From: Vescimonas sp963650985
GTDB lineage: Bacteria; Bacillota; Clostridia; Oscillospirales; Oscillospiraceae
Direction of reading: 5' to 3'
DNA: 14,899 nt
Assembly (NCBI GenBank): GCA_963650985.1
Contig: CAVJNL010000045.1
Span: 1 to 14,899 of the forward strand
The position numbers were made by a program, and so were the translations under genes. Under the pieces are notes generated by a model. The model was not told the origin of the DNA and made no database searches. It saw only the letters and a program-made list of their open reading frames with translations. Below are positions 1-6,112 of the stretch, piece after piece; the stretch's first letter is position 1, and every line of letters begins with the position of its first letter.

Positions 1-40
1 CCGCTTCGTTGCCGTCCATGATGACTTTCTTATTTGACAT
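1..40 (-). CDS. Pyruvate:ferredoxin (flavodoxin) oxidoreductase, N-terminal fragment (runs off the window)
   Basis: Only the first 13 codons are inside the window; the reading frame continues past its left edge. The peptide reads MSNKKVIMDGNEA. The MDGN(E/T)A motif right after a short basic leader is the usual start of single-chain pyruvate:ferredoxin oxidoreductases, which oxidatively decarboxylate pyruvate to acetyl-CoA and reduce ferredoxin in the cytoplasm of anaerobes. The ATG is at 40-38. It is preceded on the minus strand by a strong AGGAGG at 55-50, which fixes the start. The gene is divergent from the opine dehydrogenase-family gene at 411, so the 370-bp spacer carries both control regions. 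The family call rests on a very short peptide; another 2-oxoacid:ferredoxin oxidoreductase with the same N-terminus is possible. Confidence 0.65.
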   Translation of the reverse strand, partial: MSNKKVIMDGNEA

Positions 41-410
41 TGTGTTGACCTCCTCTTATAGGAAATTAATTGCTGTTTTCAGGTTTTTTCGCCATAGTAC
101 AAGATTATTGTAGCGGGCAGGGGCGGGAAATGATTTGCATGGTTTCGCATTTTCTTTGCCGTTTCTCTTGCCTTGGGCAGGTGGGGCAAAATAAGGACGC
201 ATACCAATTATATATAATATTGCCCGCCGCCTCCGCCGGGGGAAAAAGAAAATTTGCAGTTCCCGAAAATCTGCAAAGAAAAAGAAAGATTGTGCAAAGC
301 GAAGGGGAAACGCATTGGGTACAATTGCATCAGTCAATGGGTCAGCCGTGATGCAAGGACAAACGCCCGGCCCATAATTAAACAAAGAATTGTTTAAGGA
401 GGATACTACA
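41..410. promoter_or_regulatory. 370-bp divergent control region between the PFOR and opine dehydrogenase genes
   Basis: No gene is supported here; short frames on either strand lack ribosome binding sites and family features. It holds a plus-strand TATAAT at 213-218 and a minus-strand TACAAT (read from 112 to 107). Both are plausible -10 boxes, but neither has a convincing -35 at 16-18 bp. Three inverted repeats are visible: TTTGCAG (253-259) with CTGCAAA (271-277); TTGCATCA (325-332) with TGATGCAA (349-356); and TTAAACAA (378-385) with TTGTTTAA (390-397). If transcription starts near 225, the opine dehydrogenase mRNA has a leader of roughly 185 nt. I recognise no known riboswitch consensus in it. 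Confidence 0.4.
378..397 (+). promoter_or_regulatory. 8-bp-arm palindrome overlapping the opine dehydrogenase Shine-Dalgarno
   Basis: TTAAACAA and TTGTTTAA form a perfect inverted repeat around a 4-nt centre (AGAA). The right arm ends on the first two bases of the Shine-Dalgarno AAGGAGG (396-402), 13 bp before the ATG at 411. It could be an operator placed to block transcription or a weak AU-rich RNA hairpin touching the ribosome site. The half-site order is opposite to the Rex consensus (TTGTTAA-N4-TTAACAA), so I do not call it a Rex box. Confidence 0.4.
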
Positions 411-1676
411 ATGGATATGAGTTATTTGAAGGACATGCCTATTGCGATCCTGGGCGCCGGTGCTGTGGGCAAGACCATGGCTGCTGACTGCGCGCTGGCA
501 GGCAAGGAGGTCCGCCTGTGGGACCAGCCCCGCTTCGCTAAGACCAACTTCACCAACATCGAGAAGACCGGTATCACCCTGGCCGGTGCTCAGTTCAGCT
601 ACTTCGGCTATCAGCGCAAGGGCACTGTGAAGATCGCCCTGGCTACCGACGACATGGCTAAGGCCGTGAAGGGCGCCGGCATCATCATCGTGGCCGCCGT
701 GGCCGTGGCCCACGAGACCATCTTCCGCGAGCTGATCCCCCTGCTGGAGGACGGCCAGGTCATCCATATCCTGCCCGATAACTGCGGCACCTTTATCTTC
801 CGCAAGCTCATGCGCGAGATGAACTGCACCAAGAAGGTCATCGTGGGCGCTTGGTACACCGCTCCCTATGGCATCCGCGTCGTGCGCCGCGGCGGCGTCG
901 TGACCAACGAGTGCAAGGTCGAGGACCGTATCACCACCATCCGTGGCTGCGCTCTGCCCGACAGCGACACCGATGCTTTCATGGCTTCCGCTTGGTACAT
1001 TCCCGCTTTCGGCGCCATCATGGACGCTGACGGCGAGGTGACCATCTCCAAGAAGGGCGAGGAGTTCCACCACGGCTTCGTGCGCGGCAACACCGTGCTG
1101 GACATCAACCTGTCCAATGTGAACCCCGTTATCCATGTGCCCGGCGCCGTTCTGGGTGCTGCCGTGATGCAGAACTTTGACACCGTTCTGGGTCAGGATA
1201 AGAAGAACTACTCCCTGTACGGCTTCGCTCTGTGCCCGGCTATCGCTGAGGTCCAGGCTAAGTTCTGGGAGGAGGAGAAGGCCCTGGCTGCCAAGATGGA
1301 AGTGGGCCTGTGCACCGTGAACTATGAGGACTTCTTCTCCCGTACCACCATGTACGGCAAGGAGTACATGGGTCCCGACTTCGCCGTGCCCTTCACCGAG
1401 AAGTATGAGAACTTCTACGGCGACGGTCCCTTCGATCTGGAGAACCGCTACATCACCGAGGATGTGCCCGTGGGCTGCTACCTCATGAGTCAGCTGGGCA
1501 AGAAGTACGGCGTGGCTACCCCCATCATCGACTCCATGATCCTGCTGGCCAGCACCATGCTCAAGCGCGACCTGGCCGCCGAGAGCAAGTACACCCTGGA
1601 TTATTTGGACATCGGCCACATGAACCACGAGCAGCTACAGGCTTACCTGCGCGAGGGCGTGTACACCGCTAAGTAA
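411..1676 (+). CDS. Opine (octopine/nopaline-type) dehydrogenase family protein
   Basis: A 421-residue NAD(P)-dependent oxidoreductase of the opine dehydrogenase family. Known members reductively join an amino acid to a 2-oxoacid such as pyruvate, or run the reverse reaction. The N-terminal Rossmann fold shows GAGAVG at residues 15-20. The C-terminal helical domain shows two family motifs: NPVIH (residues 238-242, His242 the expected catalytic base) and RYITEDVP (346-353). The length fits the family. I chose ATG 411 because AAGGAGG lies at 396-402; an in-frame TTG at 390 would overlap that site. Codon use is strongly biased (CTG Leu, AAG Lys, CGC Arg, few rare codons), more so than its neighbours, which suggests high expression. 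It stands alone: it is divergent from the PFOR gene and followed by two hairpins. The amino acid and oxoacid partners cannot be read from the sequence. Confidence 0.85.
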   Translation: MDMSYLKDMPIAILGAGAVGKTMAADCALAGKEVRLWDQPRFAKTNFTNIEKTGITLAGAQFSYFGYQRKGTVKIALATDDMAKAVKGAGIIIVAAVAVAHETIFRELIPLLEDGQVIHILPDNCGTFIFRKLMREMNCTKKVIVGAWYTAPYGIRVVRRGGVVTNECKVEDRITTIRGCALPDSDTDAFMASAWYIPAFGAIMDADGEVTISKKGEEFHHGFVRGNTVLDINLSNVNPVIHVPGAVLGAAVMQNFDTVLGQDKKNYSLYGFALCPAIAEVQAKFWEEEKALAAKMEVGLCTVNYEDFFSRTTMYGKEYMGPDFAVPFTEKYENFYGDGPFDLENRYITEDVPVGCYLMSQLGKKYGVATPIIDSMILLASTMLKRDLAAESKYTLDYLDIGHMNHEQLQAYLREGVYTAK

Positions 1677-1704
1677 GCGATTCTTTTCCATCGTTATTCC
1701 TTAA

Positions 1705-1742
1705 AATGAAATGATTCGGATGTTGCCTTCCGTCATTTCATT
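1705..1742 (+). other. Stem-loop after the opine dehydrogenase gene
   Basis: AATGAAATGA (1705-1714) pairs perfectly with TCATTTCATT (1733-1742). Inside, CGGA (1717-1720) pairs with TCCG (1729-1732) after a 2-nt bulge, leaving an 8-nt loop. No T-run follows, so it looks more like a 3'-end stabilising hairpin than a terminator. A classical terminator lies just downstream. Confidence 0.5.
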
Positions 1743-1754
1743 CCTCCTCAAATC

Positions 1755-1790
1755 GAGATGCGCAGGTCCCTGCCTGCGCATCTCATTTTA
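1755..1790 (+). terminator. Intrinsic terminator of the opine dehydrogenase gene
   Basis: A perfect 12-bp stem, GAGATGCGCAGG (1755-1766) and CCTGCGCATCTC (1773-1784), with a 6-nt loop, is followed by ATTTTA. The T-tract is short, so termination may be incomplete. A separate promoter precedes the next gene. Confidence 0.7.
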
Positions 1791-1850
1791 CTGGTGAAAA
1801 ACTCCGTTTTTTCTGCCTGTGGGTCTATGAAAAATTTTTGTAAAAAATGC

Positions 1851-1879
1851 TTTTCAACTGTCGGATTTTGTGCTATAAA
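1851..1879 (+). promoter_or_regulatory. Candidate sigma-A promoter for the MATE gene
   Basis: TTTTCA (1851-1856) and TATAAA (1874-1879) are separated by 17 bp, in AT-rich sequence just before the MATE gene. This predicts a start near 1886 and a leader of about 56 nt. Confidence 0.5.
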
Positions 1880-1941
1880 TTAGGCACATGCGTTAGGACA
1901 TGGGTCGCGCCGCGAGGCTGAATATGAAATAGGAGCGTGCT

Positions 1942-3294
1942 ATGAACACATCCGCAGAGCTTTTCAGAAACGAAAAAGTTTTTAAAATTTTGCTGAAATT
2001 GGCGCCGCCGGTGATGCTGGCGCAGCTTATCCAGGCGCTATACAACCTGGTGGACAGCTTCTTCGTGGGAAAATACTCCGATGAAGGGCTCACGGCCCTG
2101 TCCATCATCTACCCCATCCAGCTTCTCATGATCGCTTTTGCCGTGGGCACGGGGGTAGGCATCAACACCATTATGGCCGCCCGGTTCGGCGTGGGCGAGA
2201 GCAAAAAGGCCGACGAGTTCGCCGGGGTGGGTACGCCTTTGGCCGGGGCTCTGTGGCTGATCTTCGCGGTGGTGTGCTGGCTTATTTTGCCGGGCTATGC
2301 GCGGATGTCCACCAGCTCGGAGACGGTCATCGCGGAGGTGGTGGCCTACGGGCACATTGTGTGCCTGTTCAGCTTCGGGCTGTTCTTTGAGAGCGTATGG
2401 ACCAAAATTTTGCAGGCCGGGGGCGACATGAAAACGCCCATGCTGGCGCAAATTTGCGGAGCCATTACCAACATCGTTTTAGACCCCATCCTCATTTTTG
2501 GCTGGCTGGGCCTGCCGGAGCTGGGCATCCGGGGCGCGGCCATCGCCACGGTGGTGGGCCAGGCAGCAGCGGCACTGGTGGTGTTCAAAAAAGCCTACCG
2601 GCCCATCCCCACCCCAAAAATTTGGCTCAGCTACACCGCAAAAATTTTCCGCACGGGCATCCCCAACATCCTCATGCAGTCGGCCTATACCTTTTATATA
2701 TTGGGGCTGAACCTGATCTTGGCGGGGTTTTCTGACGAAGCCGTAACAGCCCTGGGGCTCTACTACAAGTGGCAGACCTTTTTCTTCATCCCCCTGGGGG
2801 CCATGCAGACCTGCATCGTGCCCGTGATCAGCTTCAATTTCGCCACCCGGGACATCCCCCGCTGCAAGCAAGTGCTGGGGGCAGCCACGGCCCTGGGCAT
2901 GGGGCTGATGGTCATTGGGACGGTCTGTTTCATCTTTTTCCCCGTGCCGCTGCTGCGGGTGTTTACGGCGGACGCGGAGGTCATCAGCATTGGCACCTAC
3001 GGGTTCCGGCTCATCGGCTCCAGCTTCATTCCTATGGTCACATCGCTGATATTCCCGGTATTTTTCCAGGCGGTGGGGCACAGCCTGAAAAGCTCCCTGC
3101 TGACGGTGATCCGCACGGTGCTGCTGTTCGTGCCCCTGGGGTACATCTTCTCCCTGTGGGGCCTGCACAGCTTCTGGCTCACCTTCCCTATCACGGAAGT
3201 GCTCACCTCCACCGTGGGGCTGCTGTTTTACAGGCAGTTCCTGGGGCGGTATGACCGCAAGCCCGATGGGGTCGCTCCGGCGCTGAAAGGCTGA
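1942..3294 (+). CDS. MATE-family multidrug/Na+ (or H+) antiporter
   Basis: A 450-residue integral membrane protein of the multidrug and toxic compound extrusion family, which exports cationic drugs or metabolites using Na+ or H+ gradients. The N-terminus has the typical MATE pattern: a short cytoplasmic start, then LAPPVMLAQLIQALYNLVDS with an acidic residue in the first helix, followed by FVGKYSDEGLTALSI. Hydrophobic segments continue along the chain in two similar halves, consistent with 12 helices. The length is normal. AGGAG at 1931-1935, 6 nt before the ATG, supports the start. It has its own promoter and ends in TGA 316 bp before the glycyl radical enzyme. A role in exporting the substrate or product of the next operon is only a guess; MATE genes are common in these genomes. 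Confidence 0.9.
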   Translation: MNTSAELFRNEKVFKILLKLAPPVMLAQLIQALYNLVDSFFVGKYSDEGLTALSIIYPIQLLMIAFAVGTGVGINTIMAARFGVGESKKADEFAGVGTPLAGALWLIFAVVCWLILPGYARMSTSSETVIAEVVAYGHIVCLFSFGLFFESVWTKILQAGGDMKTPMLAQICGAITNIVLDPILIFGWLGLPELGIRGAAIATVVGQAAAALVVFKKAYRPIPTPKIWLSYTAKIFRTGIPNILMQSAYTFYILGLNLILAGFSDEAVTALGLYYKWQTFFFIPLGAMQTCIVPVISFNFATRDIPRCKQVLGAATALGMGLMVIGTVCFIFFPVPLLRVFTADAEVISIGTYGFRLIGSSFIPMVTSLIFPVFFQAVGHSLKSSLLTVIRTVLLFVPLGYIFSLWGLHSFWLTFPITEVLTSTVGLLFYRQFLGRYDRKPDGVAPALKG

Positions 3295-3610
3295 CATCCT
3301 CAACTTCATTTGCACATCGCTTTTGCTGCAAAAATTTTTGCGCATCCGGCGGTGTGCAAAATTTTTTGCGCTTTTGCGGGGGTGATTTTGCAGTTCTTGT
3401 GTGTTTTTTTGCCGCAGTTCGGGTGTTTGGGACGCATTTTGTCGAAGTTCCTTTGTATCGTTTCGCCAAAATACTAAATATTTTTTGACGGTTTATACAA
3501 AAACAAAAATATTTTTTGGGAACTGGTGCTATTGGCACGGTCTGTGCTTTTATATTAGGCGTAATCACTTTTTTGCACCTCTTCGGGAGGGGCACACAAG
3601 GAGGAAAACC
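3295..3610 (+). promoter_or_regulatory. Repeat-rich control region upstream of the glycyl radical enzyme
   Basis: No gene is seen here. The segment holds two near-identical 17-mers, TGCAAAAATTTTTGCGC (3327-3343) and TGCAAAATTTTTTGCGC (3355-3371), 28 bp apart. The core of the first is a perfect palindrome. They lie within copies of CGCTTTTGC (3318-3326, 3369-3377). Next come three direct repeats fitting GMAGTTCNNNTGT at 3390-3402, 3414-3426 and 3444-3456. AAATATTTTTTG occurs twice (3476-3487 and 3507-3518). The enzyme gene's Shine-Dalgarno AAGGAGG begins at 3599. The repeats are candidate sites for the AraC-family regulator encoded two genes downstream; that link is inference. The palindromes may partly serve to end MATE transcription. 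Confidence 0.5.
3485..3513 (+). promoter_or_regulatory. Candidate promoter of the glycyl radical enzyme operon
   Basis: TTGACG (3485-3490) is followed after 17 bp by AATATT (3508-3513), predicting a start near 3520 and a leader of about 90 nt. A second -10-like TATATT lies at 3551-3556 but has no -35 at normal spacing (TTGGCA at 3532 is only 13 bp away). It would need an activator, as AraC-type promoters often do. Which of the two is used cannot be told from sequence. Confidence 0.4.
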
Positions 3611-6007
3611 ATGAGCAAAAACTATATGAAGCGCATTGAGGCGCTGCGCCAGCAGTATCTTGCCACCCGCGTGGATATGGATGTTTATAACGCAAAGTAT
3701 GTGACCGAGGGCTTTAAGGACACAGAGGGTCAGCCGTGGATCATTCAAAAGGCCACCGGCTACAAGTACGAGTGTGAGTGCAAGCAGATCTACATTCAGG
3801 ATCACGAGCTGCTGGTAGGCGGCGTCGGCTTCAAGCCCCGCTGCGGTATTCTGAACCCCGACAGCGCCTCCGGCGTTATCGAAAAGGAAGTTGACACCAT
3901 CAGCAACCGTCCCTTCGACCCGTTTTATCTCAGCGAGGAGGGCAAGAAGGTTTACCTGGAGGAGGTCAAGGACTACTGGAAAAACAAGTGCGTGCTTGAC
4001 CGCTGGAACCTGATGCTGCCTGAGGATGTGAAGAAGCTGCGCGCAAACGGCGCCATCTTTATCGACCGCAAGGCTGTCCGCGGCTACGGCGAGACTACCG
4101 TTGACTGGAGACTCCTTCTTGCCAAGGGTCTCGGCGGCATCAAGGCCGAGGCGGAGGCGGCCCTGGCCAAGCTGGACGACGCGGTTCCCGGCGATCTGGA
4201 AAAATCCTTCTTCTACAAATCGGAGATCATGGTCGCCGACGCGATCATCCACCTCTCGCACCGCCATGCCGATCTGGCAGAAAAGATGGCCGTGGAGTGC
4301 AAGGATGAAAAGCGCAAGGCGGAGCTGCTGAAGATCGCAGAGGTCTGCCGCCGGGTGCCGGAGCATCCCGCACGCAGCTTCTACGAAGCCTGCCAGTCTA
4401 TCCTCTCCTATGAGTACGCCTGCTACATGGAGCAAAACGCCTCGTCCTACAACCTGGGCCGCCTGGACCAGTATCTCTATCCCTTCTACAAAGCGGACAA
4501 GGAGGCCGGCCTCCTCACCGACGACGACGCGCAGGAGCTGCTGGACTGCCTGTGGATCAAGATAGCAGAGATGTCTCTGTTCCAGGACGAAGTCACCGCG
4601 CAGTATGCCGCCGGCTATTGCATCACCGTGCAGACGAGCTGCGGCGGCATCGACCAGTATGGCAACGATGCGACCAACGAGCTTTCCTACATGATGATCC
4701 AGGCGACCATGGATGTGAAGTTCAAGGAGCCGAACCTCTCCGTTACATACAGCATGGCCAAGAACCCCGATTCCCTGCTGCACAAGGCGGTGGAGGCCAT
4801 CGGTATGGGGCTGACCATGCCCGCCATCTATGCAAACGATGTGGGCATCCGCATGATGCTCAACAAGGGTGTGCCCCTGCGCGAGGCCTGGGACTGGAAT
4901 CCCTGCGGCTGCGTGGAAACCAACCTTTCCGGGCGCATGAAGCAGTACACCGACATTGCCGACATCAACATGGGCGCCATGGTCGAGCTGGCGCTCAACG
5001 ACGGCAAGAGCCGCATTACCGGCGAGCAAATATCCGTTCATACCGGGGATCCCCGCAGCTTCGAGACATTCGAGGATTTCTTCAACGCCGTTAAGGCGCA
5101 CATCGACTACGTGGTGGACGCCATTACCTCCGGCGACCAACTGCTGGACTATCTGAGCATGAATTACCGTCCTGTGCCCGCGCTGTCTCTGGGCTTCCCC
5201 CACTGCATGGAGGTGGGCATGGATTACAGTCAGCCCGGCGCAGCCAAGTATACGGTAGGCGGCGGCGTGATCACCGTCGGCCAGGCAGACATCGTAAATT
5301 CCATTGCCGCAGTCAAATATCTGGTGTATGACGAAAAGAAGCTCACCATGGATCGTCTCGTCAAGGCTTTAGACGCGAATTTCGAGGGCTACGAGGATGT
5401 GCAGGCCATGTGCCTGGCCGCCCCCAAGTATGGCAATGACGACGAACGCGCCGATTTCTGCGTGGGCGAGATCTTCACCCATGTGGTCGATCAGTTCGAG
5501 AAATATGACACGAAGTTTGGCAAGATGACCTGCGGCATGCTGCCCGTGTCCGGCAACACGCCCATTGGCCAGTGGGTGGGCGCGCTGCCCTCCGGCCGCA
5601 ACGCCAAAACGCCGCTCACCGACGGCATCGGCGCCACCGGCGGCACGGATGTGAACGGCCCCACGGCCCTGCTCAAGTCCGTCAGCTGCATCCCCCACGC
5701 CCGCTATACCCAGGGCACACAGCTGAACATGAAGTTTGAGCCTGAAATGCTCAAGGGCGAGGACGGCATCGCCCACGCCATGAATCTTATCAAGACCATG
5801 AGCACCCTGGGTGTTTACCACGCACAGGTCAACTGCGTAGACCGCGATACGCTGCTGGACGCGCAGGCACACCCCGACAAGCACCGGGATCTGCTCATCC
5901 GCGTGGCAGGCTACACCGCGTTCTTCGTGGAGCTGGGCAAGGAGACCCAGGACGAGATCATCGGGCGCACGGAGATCAACGCCTGGGCCGGAAGCTGCTG
6001 CGGCTGA
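3611..6007 (+). CDS. Glycyl radical enzyme, dehydratase/lyase class, substrate unassigned
   Basis: A 798-residue cytoplasmic, oxygen-sensitive glycyl radical enzyme. Signatures seen: the PCGCVET active-site loop with thiyl-radical Cys434 and Glu436, and the C-terminal RVAGY motif with radical-bearing Gly767. The GCVE motif places it with dehydratases, lyases and decarboxylases rather than pyruvate formate-lyase. The length matches hydroxyproline and diol dehydratases (about 790 residues), and there is no N-terminal microcompartment-targeting extension. By alignment from memory, diol dehydratase N-x-H-S is N276-x-S278-S279 here, and the His/Asp pair of hydroxyproline dehydratase is not kept. 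Asp448 (Cys+14) matches an Asp used by diol dehydratases. The substrate is therefore open. Odd points are a second cysteine (C432) beside the catalytic one and a C-terminal tail ending SCCG. ATG 3611 has AAGGAGG 5-6 nt upstream; the frame extends further 5' but has no ribosome site there. It is first in an operon with its activase and a regulator. Confidence 0.93.
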   Translation: MSKNYMKRIEALRQQYLATRVDMDVYNAKYVTEGFKDTEGQPWIIQKATGYKYECECKQIYIQDHELLVGGVGFKPRCGILNPDSASGVIEKEVDTISNRPFDPFYLSEEGKKVYLEEVKDYWKNKCVLDRWNLMLPEDVKKLRANGAIFIDRKAVRGYGETTVDWRLLLAKGLGGIKAEAEAALAKLDDAVPGDLEKSFFYKSEIMVADAIIHLSHRHADLAEKMAVECKDEKRKAELLKIAEVCRRVPEHPARSFYEACQSILSYEYACYMEQNASSYNLGRLDQYLYPFYKADKEAGLLTDDDAQELLDCLWIKIAEMSLFQDEVTAQYAAGYCITVQTSCGGIDQYGNDATNELSYMMIQATMDVKFKEPNLSVTYSMAKNPDSLLHKAVEAIGMGLTMPAIYANDVGIRMMLNKGVPLREAWDWNPCGCVETNLSGRMKQYTDIADINMGAMVELALNDGKSRITGEQISVHTGDPRSFETFEDFFNAVKAHIDYVVDAITSGDQLLDYLSMNYRPVPALSLGFPHCMEVGMDYSQPGAAKYTVGGGVITVGQADIVNSIAAVKYLVYDEKKLTMDRLVKALDANFEGYEDVQAMCLAAPKYGNDDERADFCVGEIFTHVVDQFEKYDTKFGKMTCGMLPVSGNTPIGQWVGALPSGRNAKTPLTDGIGATGGTDVNGPTALLKSVSCIPHARYTQGTQLNMKFEPEMLKGEDGIAHAMNLIKTMSTLGVYHAQVNCVDRDTLLDAQAHPDKHRDLLIRVAGYTAFFVELGKETQDEIIGRTEINAWAGSCCG

Positions 6008-6034
6008 TAAGCCGACAGACAACATTCTCTCTGA

Positions 6035-6087
6035 TTCGGGGCAGCAGGCGGGAGCACGGCAATGGCCTCTGCTCTCGCCGCCCCGAA
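6035..6087 (+). other. Intercistronic RNA hairpin between the glycyl radical enzyme and activase genes
   Basis: TTCGGGGC (6035-6042) pairs with GCCCCGAA (6080-6087). After a 4-nt bulge (AGCA), GGCGGGAGCA (6047-6056) pairs with TGCTCTCGCC (6070-6079), with one G-U. GGC (6058-6060) can pair with GCC (6065-6067). Together this makes a stem of about 21 bp with no T-run after it, so it is unlikely to be a simple terminator. It sits 28 nt after the enzyme stop codon and 10 nt before the activase Shine-Dalgarno (6097-6102). That suits protecting the enzyme mRNA or lowering activase output, since activases are needed only in small amounts. Confidence 0.65.
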
Positions 6088-6112
6088 GAATACGCGAGGA
6101 GGAATCGACCGG

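Noticed and set aside
378..397. A Rex (NADH-sensing) operator before the opine dehydrogenase gene
   Set aside because: The half-sites are in the opposite order to the TTGTTAA-N4-TTAACAA consensus.
378..1628. A 416-codon open frame antisense to the opine dehydrogenase gene
   Set aside because: Its composition is a mirror of the biased codons on the plus strand; it has no start signal and no motifs.
3318..3456. A CRISPR array, considered because of the spaced repeats
   Set aside because: The repeats are too short (12-17 bp), unequal in spacing and of different kinds; there are no cas genes.
3203..5203. A 666-codon open frame on the minus strand across the glycyl radical enzyme gene
   Set aside because: It is antisense to a clear enzyme, has His/Gly/Val-rich shadow composition and no ribosome site, and matches no family. 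It arises from GC-rich third codon positions.
3611..6007. Assignment as trans-4-hydroxyproline dehydratase (HypD)
   Set aside because: The length and the numbering of Cys434/Glu436 agree, but the pocket His and Asp I recall for HypD are not conserved and no pyrroline-5-carboxylate reductase gene is nearby.
3611..6007. Assignment as pyruvate formate-lyase, despite the pyruvate formate-lyase-like short activase
   Set aside because: The active site is GCVE, not the adjacent Cys-Cys of pyruvate formate-lyase, and the overall sequence follows the dehydratase branch.
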